64,000 bases of DNA from Thalassovita litoralis (GCF_900182725.1 NZ_FXTO01000005.1:62001-126000); one strand, 5' to 3'; numbered from the stretch's first letter, positions 52,001 to 60,022 are shown. Numbers and translations: made by a program. Notes: generated from the sequence alone by a model not told the origin.

Positions 52001-52261
52001 CCGGTTTTCACGATCTCTTGGCCCACCGGCGAATTCGGCGCGATGGGGCTAGAGGGCGGCGTGCGCCTTGGCTATCGCAAGGAAATCGAAGCCCAGCCCA
52101 CCGAAGAGGCAAAACAGGCGCTTTATGATCAACTGGTTGCCAATGCCTATGATCTGGGCCGTGGGATCAACGTCGCGTCCTTGAACGAGATCGACGCGGT
52201 GATCGACCCGGCCGACACCCGAAGCTGGATCGCCAAAGGCATGCGGATGCACGCCAGATAA
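49019..52261 (+). CDS. Single-chain biotin-dependent acyl-CoA carboxylase (biotin carboxylase, biotin carrier and carboxyltransferase)
   Basis: A 1080-residue protein carrying all three activities of an acyl-CoA carboxylase that are usually split over two or more chains. Biotin carboxylase is at 1-450 (NRGEIAIRVARTARALGI, NGGGGRGMRVV, FIETNPRIQVEH); the biotin carrier at about 490-560 with the biotinyl Lys522 in IIEAMKMQH; the carboxyltransferase from about 600 to the end (FLTEGGGGRPNDDD, SLCDTPGFMVGPE, LRKGYGIGAQAMAGGS). The start is GTG. Whether it carboxylates acetyl-, propionyl- or another acyl-CoA cannot be said; its neighbours give no clear hint. No separate biotin-ligase gene is near. 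Confidence 0.92.
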   Translation: MINRLLIANRGEIAIRVARTARALGIETVGIHTADDAGSLHVKHMDQVHLLPQAGVAGYLDVGAIVALAAETGCDALHPGYGLLSERADLARACQDRGISFVGPSADTLAMQGDKVSARALAQKLNVPVIQGFPPLADAAAARAAFDALGGKPLILKAVNGGGGRGMRVVDSADKIAAAFDQCRAEALAAFGDDAVYAEQFLPSVRHIEVQIIGDGQTVTHLWERDCSVQRRNQKVIELAPAPGLDPQTRNALLEAAVQIGKATGYSGLGTVEFLVETDAQGGSGFYFIETNPRIQVEHTITEEITGLDLVELQLRIAAGETLADLGLTTPPAPVGSAVQLRLNTEVFNADGQVVPTGGTLTAFAPPSGPGVRIDGYGYSGYRTNPNFDSLLAKLIVHDRSGDLGRLLRKAETALSEFHIAGVQTNMSVLRRLLALPELADWSVNVRSLDGHLRDMLTPDNGPARFFDTAADTAGTAADTVRIPDGAAALRAPMQASVHAIQVAEGDHITKGQEIAIIEAMKMQHVIVANASGIVLSLPVCVGDVVDADGVLVIYSPVDAVDAVEITEETPDPDHIRADLALLNDRVARTLDDNRPRAVQRRRDRDQRTTRENIADLCEGGDFHEYGQLLLAAQRRKHGLEKLLDLSPADGIVTGVGQVNADRFRPDRAQVAILAYDSTVMAGTQGFMGHMKTDRMLEVARHQGLASIFLTEGGGGRPNDDDFAHIIQSGLTVTTFSEYARLQGWGPKIAVNSGYCFAGNAALFGTGDIRIATRNSWIGLAGPAMIEAGGLGAFHPTEIGPAPMHAETGLVDILAEDDEQAMQLARQALSYFQGDLADWSASDQRLLRHAIPENRKRSYLIRPVIEALADTGSFLELGAGHAAGIITGFLRIEGRAMAVIANNPQHLGGALDAAASAKAARFLNLCSQFQMPVLSLCDTPGFMVGPESETQGAVATATDFIGAGARLNAPLFFVCLRKGYGIGAQAMAGGSFKDPVFTISWPTGEFGAMGLEGGVRLGYRKEIEAQPTEEAKQALYDQLVANAYDLGRGINVASLNEIDAVIDPADTRSWIAKGMRMHAR

Positions 52262-52368
52262 GGGAATATTGCTGACGCTTAGGGGGCTTCGGTTCTGCTT
52301 TGGGATCGGAGTCCCATAATCTGTCTTATGTTAACAAAATATTAATAATCGCCAGATCAGGCCACCCA

Positions 52369-53211
52369 TCAATCCTTGGCTGGCAGCCCAGATTTGGCCC
52401 GCAGGCGCGTATCTACATCTTCCCGCGATTGCCCCACAAGAAACTCATCGTAATACGCCACCATTGTCGGCTTCGGGGTCTTTCCCTTCAGCTTATCCCA
52501 GCGTTTTGTGAACGAAACGAAAATCCCCCTGCGATGGTTCGGGCCGGGATACAGCCGGGTTGACGTGGTCGCGACCAGCGGCCCCTTGTAATCGCATTTT
52601 AGGTATCCGTTCACCCAGATACGCAGATACCCATCGGATTGAGTGGAAAAGTTTGTATTCACAACGAAATCGGTCCAACGGCCCGTGGTCGCATTCAATC
52701 CGATCAAACTACAGACGTGACCATGACGCTGTGCTTTTCCCCAGCCTTTCGCGCGGGCCATGTCATCTAACTGAACCTCAATTGCTTTGCGCCCGCCGTG
52801 ATATGTCAGCTTGAAGATTGGCAAGTTATCACCGCCCATCTTCCATTGACCCATCACCGGCATCAGGTTCACATTGTCAGGGAATGCAGGAATGCTTTCG
52901 TTATAAAAGCTCCATCCATACCAAATATCCTGCCCAACCCGCGCCTGTGTTTGTGATTTAGAAAGCCGGATTTCGCTTCTATAGCGTGGTGCGCGACAGT
53001 CTGATCCCCCACAGTCACCGTTGCGGACCTCAAACCGTTCGGCAACCCGTCCACGGCGCACGGGTTCGCCGGAATTGGTATAGCGAAACCCGTGTTTATG
53101 CGGGGTTTCATTTAACTGATACCCACGCGGGGCGCTGTCCGCCGCAGCAGGCATGACCAGACCCATGCAAATAGAAAACACCAAAATCGGCAGTATGGAA
53201 AACATCGGCAA
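52369..53211 (-). CDS. Secreted polysaccharide lyase-like protein
   Basis: A 280-residue protein with a signal peptide (ILVFSICMGLVMPAAAD) and a beta-jelly-roll fold similar to heparin lyase I and related polysaccharide lyases (Polysacc_lyase, PF14099). Typical parts are RAPRYRSEIRLSKSQ, QDIWYGWSFYNESIP, QWKMGGDNLPIFKLTYH and FVVNTNFSTQSDGYLRIWVN. It probably degrades acidic polysaccharide outside the cell or in the periplasm. The start is probably TTG, as an AGGAG site lies eight bases before it; an ATG two codons on is an alternative. It is next to a polysaccharide-modifying fusion gene on the same strand. Confidence 0.75.
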   Translation of the reverse strand: MPMFSILPILVFSICMGLVMPAAADSAPRGYQLNETPHKHGFRYTNSGEPVRRGRVAERFEVRNGDCGGSDCRAPRYRSEIRLSKSQTQARVGQDIWYGWSFYNESIPAFPDNVNLMPVMGQWKMGGDNLPIFKLTYHGGRKAIEVQLDDMARAKGWGKAQRHGHVCSLIGLNATTGRWTDFVVNTNFSTQSDGYLRIWVNGYLKCDYKGPLVATTSTRLYPGPNHRRGIFVSFTKRWDKLKGKTPKPTMVAYYDEFLVGQSREDVDTRLRAKSGLPAKD

Positions 53212-53292
53212 AGCTATATCTCCTGTAAATATTAACTCCCAAGATACATAAAAATGATGCTGTGCAAAGATTAAGTGCGGTCTGTGTAAACC

Positions 53293-54975
53293 TTACAGCC
53301 CATTCACCCAGCCGCGCAGAAATCCCAGACTGCGGCGTGCGGCTGTTTCTGCCCCCATTCGCAAGCACCGCCTGTCTGCCGCTGTTTGTTGGTTCAGCAG
53401 CCCGATCACATCTGATACTTGCGAAATGGTGGCCTGATCTGTGCCTAAGATCGACAATCCCGGTATGTCCCCCAGCAGGGCTGTCAATTTCCCGCCCCCG
53501 CGTATTTGATCCAGCACGACACAGGGAATTTCATGCAGGATTGCAAAGATTGCCCCATGAAACCGCGAGGTGATCAGGATGTCACAATCTACCAACTGAC
53601 GTTCAATCCCATCTGCCCCCAGCCCGGACCGGACCAGATGCGTTTCGATTTCCACGATTTCATAGTCCCGGTCCCCGGCAATTTTTTGAATAATCGCCCG
53701 ACCTAAGGTTTCTGTTTCCTGTGCCAGCGCGTTTTGTGCGCCGTATTCAATTTGCGCCCCGCGCAGGCACAACCCAATGCGCAGCCGGTTTCGGGGTTCG
53801 GTGCGAGGTCGGCGTTGGGGGGCCAGGGCTGCTATATCACCGAACCTGACGGGGCCGCCTTCGCGGGCGATAAGGTAATCAAAGGGCTGCCAGTGCCGTG
53901 GATTATCCGGTGCTAAGATTGACACCCCGCACCCGCATTTTGGAATGTTGCGGAATTTGGCGATGATCGGTGTCAGCACCTCATGCTGTGCCAATATGGG
54001 GCCGCAGACGAAAACCAACCCGTCAATCGCATCGGGGGACACGGTGCGCCAGTCTTGTAGGGGCACGCCGGGAATATCCAGCGCAACGCTGCTGGACACC
54101 ACAACGTCATGCCCTGCGGCAACCAATGCGGTCGCCGCCGCCTCGGCGCTGCGCTGATCCCCCAAGGTGCCATGCCCAGCTTCGGAACCGTACCATGTCA
54201 GCAGAATACGCTTGCGGGTTTGCTGATCTGGCGCTGTTCGGTAGATTGCGGGATAGCGGTTGGCACGGGCCAGCAACCTGTGAAACAGCGCCCCCTGCCC
54301 GCCGGTATCCTGCTGCTTATGGGACAGCTTCGTGACAGGAACGGGCGGGACTATCAAATCCGCAATATCCTGCTGTGTTGGCTGGACTGACAACCGATCA
54401 GAGTCTGGCCCGAAATGCAGATTATTCGCCGCGCCGATCTTGGGCATTCGCGCGCAGATGGCGGAAATGTCCCCGTTTTCCGACAGCATGTCGCCAAATA
54501 GGGTATGCACCCAGAAATAGTTATCGGCTTGCGCCCGGTCAGACCAATAGGCATCACAGCGCCGGGACCATTCCGAAATCACCTCTCCTTGTGGTTCGCT
54601 GACCAGAAACCAGCTTGCGATGGGTCGCCCTGCCCCCGGTTGCCAAAAGGCAAAAAAACCGGCCCCCAGAACCTCGGGCAGCCACAGGTCCAGCGGTTGA
54701 TTGGGCAAGGTCGTCGCATCCACCCATACGCCCCCGTATCGGCGTAACAGTTCCAACCGCAACCGATCGCTTTTTGCAGCCCAGCTTGCCGGGGACTGAC
54801 GGACCCATTGGCACAGGTCCGCAGGCAGAAACCGATCCAAGCTTGCGTTATCCAGCGGTGTCAGGGTCCAGTTTGGGTTGCACGCCGCCCATGCGCGCCG
54901 TGATATTTGCGCGACAGGCGGGGCATTGTCCCACCCCTGCGCCCAATAGGTCCAGATAACCCGAGGCAACCCCAT
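53293..54975 (-). CDS. Glycosyltransferase-polysaccharide pyruvyltransferase fusion protein
   Basis: A 560-residue cytoplasmic protein with two domains. Residues 1-140 form a capsular-polysaccharide-synthesis-type glycosyltransferase (GT32-like): PRVIWTYWAQGWDNAPPVA and SDRLRLELLRRYGGVWVDAT (69-88), with the VDA acidic motif. Residues about 250-530 look like a polysaccharide pyruvyltransferase: LLTWYGSEAGHGTLGDQ and CDILITSRFHGAIFAILHE, then IPCVVLDQ. It may add a sugar and a pyruvyl ketal to an exopolysaccharide. The ATG has an AAGGGAC site eight bases before it. With the lyase gene it suggests an exopolysaccharide system whose main cluster lies elsewhere. Confidence 0.8.
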   Translation of the reverse strand: MGLPRVIWTYWAQGWDNAPPVAQISRRAWAACNPNWTLTPLDNASLDRFLPADLCQWVRQSPASWAAKSDRLRLELLRRYGGVWVDATTLPNQPLDLWLPEVLGAGFFAFWQPGAGRPIASWFLVSEPQGEVISEWSRRCDAYWSDRAQADNYFWVHTLFGDMLSENGDISAICARMPKIGAANNLHFGPDSDRLSVQPTQQDIADLIVPPVPVTKLSHKQQDTGGQGALFHRLLARANRYPAIYRTAPDQQTRKRILLTWYGSEAGHGTLGDQRSAEAAATALVAAGHDVVVSSSVALDIPGVPLQDWRTVSPDAIDGLVFVCGPILAQHEVLTPIIAKFRNIPKCGCGVSILAPDNPRHWQPFDYLIAREGGPVRFGDIAALAPQRRPRTEPRNRLRIGLCLRGAQIEYGAQNALAQETETLGRAIIQKIAGDRDYEIVEIETHLVRSGLGADGIERQLVDCDILITSRFHGAIFAILHEIPCVVLDQIRGGGKLTALLGDIPGLSILGTDQATISQVSDVIGLLNQQTAADRRCLRMGAETAARRSLGFLRGWVNGL

Positions 54976-55111
54976 GAATATGTCCCTTCAAACACTTCGA
55001 TAACTGTAATCTGAAATTTGGAACATGACCGGGGGCAGTCATCCGCGAAATGCTGCATTCGGGGTGTTTCCGTGTCTTTCGCGCGAAACGATCCCCCAAA
55101 GCTATCTGGGC

Positions 55112-55975
55112 CTATAACAGCGTGGCCAGCTTACGGAACAATTCCGCCCGCACGGAACCGGGCCGCCACGCCAGCACCACCCGGCGCGGGCAGGCATCCG
55201 GCAACGGGGTCAGCCGCACCTGTGCGTTGCCCACCACCCCGGCCTGTACCGCCAGATTGGGCAACAGCGTGATCCCCAGCCCTTCGGCCACCATAGCAAT
55301 CAGCGTGGTCAGGCTGGTGGCGGCGAAACTGTCCTCGGTCACGTCGATCCGCCCCGGATAGGCCGCCAGCGCGTGCCGTTGCAGGCAATGACCCTTTTCC
55401 AGCAACATCAACTGCCCGCTTTCGGTCAGCGCCTCGGGACCGCGCGGGGCGGGCCAATCGGCGGGCGAGGCCAGTTGATACCCATCCTCGAACAGGGGTA
55501 AAACCTCCAGCGGTCCGGTTTCAAAGGGCAGCGCGATCAGCACCAGGTCCAACCGCCCGGCATTCAGCCCCTCGATCAGGCTTTCGGTCATTTCTTCGCG
55601 CAGGTAGACCCGCAAGTCCGGGAATGCCCGGCGAATTGCCGGCAGCGCAGAGGGCAACAGATACGGCCCGATGGTGGGGATCGACCCCAGTTTCAGATCC
55701 CCCTCATACGGGTTGCGATGGGCTTCGGCCAGCGCTTCGATTTCGGTCGCGTCCAGCAGCAACCGCCGGGCGCGTTGGGCTATGTCTTCGCCCAATGGCG
55801 TCAGCATGACATGGCGGCGGGTGCGTTCGATCAGCGGCACACCCAAACGCCCCTCCAGTTCCTTGATCCCGGCGCTCAGCGTGGGTTGGGTCACGAAACA
55901 CATTTCAGCCGCGCGGGAAAAATTCAGCGTGTCCGCTACGGCGGTCAGGAACCGAAGCTGGCGCAGTGTGACCAT
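55112..55975 (-). CDS. oxyR: OxyR-like LysR family regulator
   Basis: A 287-residue LysR-type regulator. The N-terminal HTH is LRQLRFLTAVADTLNFSRAA, TQPTLSAGIKELEGRLG; the effector domain begins at about 92 (DLKLGSIPTIGPYLLPSALP). Overall identity to OxyR is clear in GIKELE, LLEKGHCLQRHAL and LPNLAVQA. The peroxidatic Cys of OxyR is present (Cys197) but the resolving Cys position, nine residues on, is Tyr206, so the textbook disulfide cannot form. Divergent from a peroxiredoxin gene with an OxyR-like site between; it most likely controls peroxiredoxin and Dps. Confidence 0.88.
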   Translation of the reverse strand: MVTLRQLRFLTAVADTLNFSRAAEMCFVTQPTLSAGIKELEGRLGVPLIERTRRHVMLTPLGEDIAQRARRLLLDATEIEALAEAHRNPYEGDLKLGSIPTIGPYLLPSALPAIRRAFPDLRVYLREEMTESLIEGLNAGRLDLVLIALPFETGPLEVLPLFEDGYQLASPADWPAPRGPEALTESGQLMLLEKGHCLQRHALAAYPGRIDVTEDSFAATSLTTLIAMVAEGLGITLLPNLAVQAGVVGNAQVRLTPLPDACPRRVVLAWRPGSVRAELFRKLATLL

Positions 55976-55976
55976 A

Positions 55977-55991
55977 ATAGATTTCCTCTAT
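55977..55991. promoter_or_regulatory. ATAG-N7-CTAT half-site of an OxyR box
   Basis: ATAG (55977-55980), seven bases, CTAT (55988-55991), matching one half of the ATAG-N7-CTAT-N7-ATAG-N7-CTAT OxyR consensus. The second half is degenerate. It begins two bases upstream of the oxyR start codon, so it may act on oxyR itself and on the divergent peroxiredoxin gene. Confidence 0.5.
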
Positions 55992-56077
55992 ATCTTTAAG
56001 TCAAACATTCAATTTCATCTATAAGATTGCAACCTCTATCTTCGGCTCATCAACATTCAAACCAGAAAGACACACCG

Positions 56078-56722
56078 ATGACCGAACAGACCCGCCCCAC
56101 TGGCCCCCGCATGAACGAAGCTGCCCCCGCCTTTGACGCGCCCACCACCCATGGCCGTAAAACACTGGAAGATTACCGTGGCAAATGGCTGATCCTGTTT
56201 TCGCACCCGGCGGATTTTACCCCGGTTTGCACCACCGAATTCATCGCCTTTGCCAAGCGCCATGACGATTTCGCAGCCCGTAATACCGAATTGCTGGGCC
56301 TGTCCATCGACAGCCATTACAGCCACATCGCTTGGGTGCTGAACATCAAGGAAAAATTCGGCGTCGACGTCCGCTTCCCGATCATCGCGGATCTGAACAT
56401 GGCAGTGGCACAGGCCTATGGCATGATCCAACCGGGTGCGTCCGACACTGCTGCTGTGCGGGCGACCTTTATCATCGACCCGCAGGGGATGCTGCGTGCG
56501 ATGGTGTATTACCCGATGAATGCGGGCCGGTCGGTTGATGAAATCCACCGCCTGCTGGTGGCGCTGCAAACCGCCGATGAAAATAAATGCGCGATGCCCG
56601 AAAACTGGAAACCGGGCGACGAGGTGATCGTGCCGACCCCCGCCACCCCCGAGGCCGCACTGGCCCGCGCGGGCGAAGGCTATAACACTGTCGATTGGTA
56701 TTTCTCGACCCGCGCGCTTTGA
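56078..56722 (+). CDS. Peroxiredoxin, Prx6 (1-Cys) type
   Basis: A 214-residue thiol peroxidase that reduces H2O2 and organic peroxides. The peroxidatic Cys51 lies in HPADFTPVCTTEFIAF. The C-terminal Prx6 extension is present (MPENWKPGDEVIVPTPATP). A second Cys (171) in ENKCAMPENW is an uncommon extra that could act as resolving Cys. Divergent from oxyR and followed by dps, with a hairpin between; it is probably the main peroxide-responsive scavenger of the locus. An upstream in-frame start adds 17 unlikely residues. Confidence 0.92.
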   Translation: MTEQTRPTGPRMNEAAPAFDAPTTHGRKTLEDYRGKWLILFSHPADFTPVCTTEFIAFAKRHDDFAARNTELLGLSIDSHYSHIAWVLNIKEKFGVDVRFPIIADLNMAVAQAYGMIQPGASDTAAVRATFIIDPQGMLRAMVYYPMNAGRSVDEIHRLLVALQTADENKCAMPENWKPGDEVIVPTPATPEAALARAGEGYNTVDWYFSTRAL

Positions 56723-56740
56723 TCCGCTGCCGCGAACGCT

Positions 56741-56762
56741 GGACGGGCCGCGTGGCCCGTCC
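56741..56762 (+). promoter_or_regulatory. Intercistronic hairpin between peroxiredoxin and dps
   Basis: GGACGGGCC-GCGT-GGCCCGTCC: a perfect 9-bp stem with a 4-base loop in the 70-base gap. No T-run; partial termination or stabilisation of the upstream message. Confidence 0.6.
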
Positions 56763-56792
56763 CCAACACACCAGACAACAGGAGATTTCATC

Positions 56793-57236
56793 ATGACCAC
56801 CCCCGATCAGGCCAATATCGCTGCGTTGAATGCCGTTCTTGGGCAGATCTTTCGCTTGTATGTGCAAACCCACGGCTATCATTGGAATGTCGAAGGTCCG
56901 AACTTCCGGCAACTGCACGCCCTGTTTGAAGCCCAATATCAAACCCTTTGGGCGGCTCTGGATGAAATCGCTGAACGGATTCGGATACAGGGTGCCTATG
57001 CCCCCGGCACCGTGGCCGATCTGATGGCGCTTGCTGCGCCAGAAGCCGCCCCTGCGCAATCCGCCGATGCGATGGTCACGGCGTTGATTGCGGAACACGA
57101 AACACTGGCAGCCACCCTGCGCGATGCAATTTCTACCGCTGGGGACGCAGGCGACGAGGTGAGCGCCGGGCTGCTGACAGACCGTCTGGAATGGCACGAA
57201 AAAGAACTGTGGATGATGAAAGCCAGCCAAGCCTAA
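56793..57236 (+). CDS. dps: Dps-like DNA-protection ferritin
   Basis: A 147-residue four-helix-bundle protein that stores iron and protects DNA from oxidative damage. The inter-subunit ferroxidase ligands are visible: His30 in THGYHWNVEGPNF, His42, then Asp57 and Glu61 in ALDEIAERIR. The long C-terminal DNA-binding tail is short here. Cotranscribed with the peroxiredoxin and probably the next metallo-hydrolase gene; likely OxyR-regulated. Confidence 0.92.
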   Translation: MTTPDQANIAALNAVLGQIFRLYVQTHGYHWNVEGPNFRQLHALFEAQYQTLWAALDEIAERIRIQGAYAPGTVADLMALAAPEAAPAQSADAMVTALIAEHETLAATLRDAISTAGDAGDEVSAGLLTDRLEWHEKELWMMKASQA

Positions 57237-57280
57237 TCGGCACATCGTTCACGCAGGAAATGAAGAACAGGACCAATAAG

Positions 57281-58150
57281 ATGACCAATCCAATCGTTAA
57301 ATCATTCTGGGATCAGGCCACCGGAAACTGGCAATATGTGTTCCATGACCCCGATACGATGAAGGGCGCCATTGTCGACCCCGTGCTGGATTTCGACCCA
57401 CTGGCCGGTGCCACCTCGACCACGAATGCCCAACGGTTGTTGGACTATGCGCAGGAAACCGGGATTGATCTGGTCTGGATTCTGGACACCCACCCCCATG
57501 CCGATCACTTTTCTGCCGCGCCTTGGCTAAAGGCCCAAACCGGCGCGCCCACCGCGATTGGCGAAAAGGTGACAGGCGTTCAGAAGCTATGGCAGGGCAT
57601 TTACAACCTGCCTGCGGATTTCGCGCTTGATGGCAGCCAATGGGATCGTCTGTTCGCGGATGGCGACAGTTTCATGGTGGGCAATGTTCCGGTCACGGTC
57701 ATGTTTTCGCCGGGGCATACGCTGGCGTCCATCACCTATGTCGCGGGCGATGCGGCCTTTGTGCATGATACGCTGATGATGCCCGACAGCGGCAGTTCCC
57801 GCGCGGATTTTCCCGGCGGCAGTTCGGCGGCATTGTATAACAGCATTGCCGCGATCCTGTCCCTGCCGGATGACACGCGGGTGTTCGTCGGTCACGATTA
57901 TGCCCCCAACCGCGAGGCGCAATGTATGGCTACCGTGGCCGACCACCGCGCGGCGAATATCCATTGGAAATCCGCCCCGTCAGAAGCCGAATACCGCGCC
58001 GTGCGGGATGCCCGCGATGCCACCTTGCCGTTGCCGAAACTGATGCTGGCCGCGCTTCAGGTGAACATTCGCGGCGGTCGCCTGCCAGACCCCGAGGACA
58101 ACGGCCGGTCCTATCTGAAGCTGCCGCTGAACTACTTTGAAAGCCGCTGA
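57281..58150 (+). CDS. MBL-fold metallo-hydrolase, persulfide dioxygenase-like (ETHE1/Blh type)
   Basis: A 289-residue metallo-beta-lactamase-fold protein. The metal motif is DTHPHADHFSAA (His71, His73, Asp75, His76). FSPGHTLASITYV, VHDTLMMPDSGSSR and VFVGHDYAPNREAQC give the other ligands and match ETHE1/Blh, which oxidise glutathione persulfide to sulfite; the Blh group also takes part in sulfide and biofilm control. The start ATG is chosen by family fit; an earlier ATG seven codons upstream is possible. It follows dps by 44 bases and shares its direction, so it may be part of the oxidative or sulfur-stress operon. Confidence 0.87.
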   Translation: MTNPIVKSFWDQATGNWQYVFHDPDTMKGAIVDPVLDFDPLAGATSTTNAQRLLDYAQETGIDLVWILDTHPHADHFSAAPWLKAQTGAPTAIGEKVTGVQKLWQGIYNLPADFALDGSQWDRLFADGDSFMVGNVPVTVMFSPGHTLASITYVAGDAAFVHDTLMMPDSGSSRADFPGGSSAALYNSIAAILSLPDDTRVFVGHDYAPNREAQCMATVADHRAANIHWKSAPSEAEYRAVRDARDATLPLPKLMLAALQVNIRGGRLPDPEDNGRSYLKLPLNYFESR

Positions 58151-58169
58151 AGCAAGGGGGCGATAGAAA

Positions 58170-58198
58170 CGGGACGGGGCGTTTGCGGCCCTGTCCCG
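58170..58198. terminator. Terminator-like hairpin between convergent MBL and TRAP genes
   Basis: CGGGACGGGGC-GTTTGCG-GCCCTGTCCCG: an 11-bp stem with one G-T pair. Stable and well placed between two convergent genes; no T-run on either side. Confidence 0.7.
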
Positions 58199-58205
58199 CG
58201 TCAGT

Positions 58206-59999
58206 TCATATCAGCGCAGGCCCGAACAGCAGTCCCAGTCCCAGCACTGCCAACCCAACCCGCAACGCGATGCCCATCCGGCCGATCAGCGCAAAGGACA
58301 GCGCGGCCAATCCCACGGCCAGCACTGCAAAGGCGATCAATGCGCCAATGGGGTCTGTCGGCAGGCGGATCAGTGCTGGCCATGTGATCATGCCCAGCGG
58401 GATCAGATACAGCCCAACCCCCAGCGCCATCGCGGTGACGGCAACCTTGATCCAGTTTTCTTCGACCATGCCGGACGCAATGAAAACCGCGCCGCAGACC
58501 GGCGGGGTGATGGTGGACAGCAGCGCAAACCAGAACACGAACAGATGCGCCTGCAACGGGTCCAGCCCCAGTTTCATCAGCGCCGGACCGGCCACCGAAA
58601 CGCAGATCACATAGGCGGCGGTGGTTGGCACCTCCATGCCCAAAATCAGGCAGGCCAGCGCCGTCAACAGCAGCGATGCCCACAGCGTCCCCCCTGATCC
58701 TTCCAGAATGACCGAGGTGATTTTTACCCCCAGCCCGGTTGACCCCAGCACCCCAATAATGATTGACGCACACAGGATAATCGCCGCAATCATCGCCACC
58801 TGCCGGGACGCGGTCAGCAACGCCTGCGCGACACGAGTGGCGGTTTTTGCCGGATCAAAGCGCAAATCCCCATCAATCAGCAGCAACAGTGCCCCCGCCA
58901 GAATGGCCAGACTGGCGGCATATTGCGGGGTATAGCCAAAGGCGAACATGCCCAGCATCAACACCGTGAACGGCACCAGAAAAAAACCCGAGGTCACAGC
59001 CACATCCCGCGCGGCGGGGCGGTCGGCGGCATCCAGCCCTTGCAGGTCGAACCGGGTGGCATAGGCATTGATCCCCACCCAAACGGCCCAGAAATACAGG
59101 ATCGCAGGCAGCAGCGCCGCCCCCATGATCTGCGTGTAAGGTGTGCCGGTCAGCTCCACCATCACAAAGGCCCCGGCCCCCATCAGCGGCGGCATGATCT
59201 GTCCGCCGGAACTGGCCACGGCTTCAACCCCGGCAGCCAACCGTTTGGGATAACCCAGTCGCGTCATTGCGGGCAGCGTAATCGCCCCGGTCGAGGCCAC
59301 GTTGGCACTGGCCGATCCCGAAATAGACCCGAACAAGGCCGAAGACAGCACAGATACCTTTGCCGCGCCGCCCTTGAGCCGCCCGGCGGCAGCGGCGGCC
59401 ACGTTCATGAACCCCTGCCCCGCCTCGCCCGCGTTCAGTACCGCGCCAAAGATCACGAAAATTGAAACGACGCCCACGGAAACAGCGGTCAGACTGCCCC
59501 AGATGCCGCCCTCGGCGATGGTCATGTTGCCAAGGAACGATCGCAGCGGAACGCCGGAATGGCCGAATTCCCCCGGTATCCGATCCCCGAAAAATGCGTA
59601 TAGCAGGGCCAGCACCGCAACCAGCGGCAAGGGCCAGCCAATAGCGCGCCGGGCTGCCTCGATCACCACGGCCAGCAGGGTGAAACCCACCGCGACCTGA
59701 AAGTTATTTTCCAAAAAACCGTATTGATCGCCCAGCATGTCGGCATTCCACGCCACCCAACAGGCGGCGGCCACACCCAACACGGTCAGCACCGCACCGG
59801 ATGCCAGCCGCACCGGGCCGGTGACGCCGAACAGGAACACCCACGGCAGGATCAGCGCCAAATGCAGCGGGCGGCTGACCAGATTGGGAACCAAACCCGA
59901 AAAAATCAACCCGATATGGAACGCCACCACCCCAAGGCCCAGCACCAGCCACAGCCCCCGCAGCCACGGGTTGCCCGGTAAATCCTGTTGTCCGCTCAT
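58206..59999 (-). CDS. TRAP transporter fused permease (DctQ-DctM), TAXI-associated
   Basis: A 597-residue permease uniting the small and large subunits, with about 15 or more membrane segments. SVLSSALFGSISGSASANVAS and GQIMPPLMGAGAFVMVE are the DctM landmarks of this fused family. It works with the TAXI-type binding protein encoded upstream; a stem-loop lies between the two genes. The start ATG (MSGQQDL) is behind a GAAAGG site; the longer frame adds 12 residues of poor support. Last gene of a five-gene operon. Cargo is unknown, often a dicarboxylate or amino acid in this family. Confidence 0.94.
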   Translation of the reverse strand: MSGQQDLPGNPWLRGLWLVLGLGVVAFHIGLIFSGLVPNLVSRPLHLALILPWVFLFGVTGPVRLASGAVLTVLGVAAACWVAWNADMLGDQYGFLENNFQVAVGFTLLAVVIEAARRAIGWPLPLVAVLALLYAFFGDRIPGEFGHSGVPLRSFLGNMTIAEGGIWGSLTAVSVGVVSIFVIFGAVLNAGEAGQGFMNVAAAAAGRLKGGAAKVSVLSSALFGSISGSASANVASTGAITLPAMTRLGYPKRLAAGVEAVASSGGQIMPPLMGAGAFVMVELTGTPYTQIMGAALLPAILYFWAVWVGINAYATRFDLQGLDAADRPAARDVAVTSGFFLVPFTVLMLGMFAFGYTPQYAASLAILAGALLLLIDGDLRFDPAKTATRVAQALLTASRQVAMIAAIILCASIIIGVLGSTGLGVKITSVILEGSGGTLWASLLLTALACLILGMEVPTTAAYVICVSVAGPALMKLGLDPLQAHLFVFWFALLSTITPPVCGAVFIASGMVEENWIKVAVTAMALGVGLYLIPLGMITWPALIRLPTDPIGALIAFAVLAVGLAALSFALIGRMGIALRVGLAVLGLGLLFGPALI

Positions 60000-60022
60000 T
60001 CCGGTATACCTTTCTGACACAA

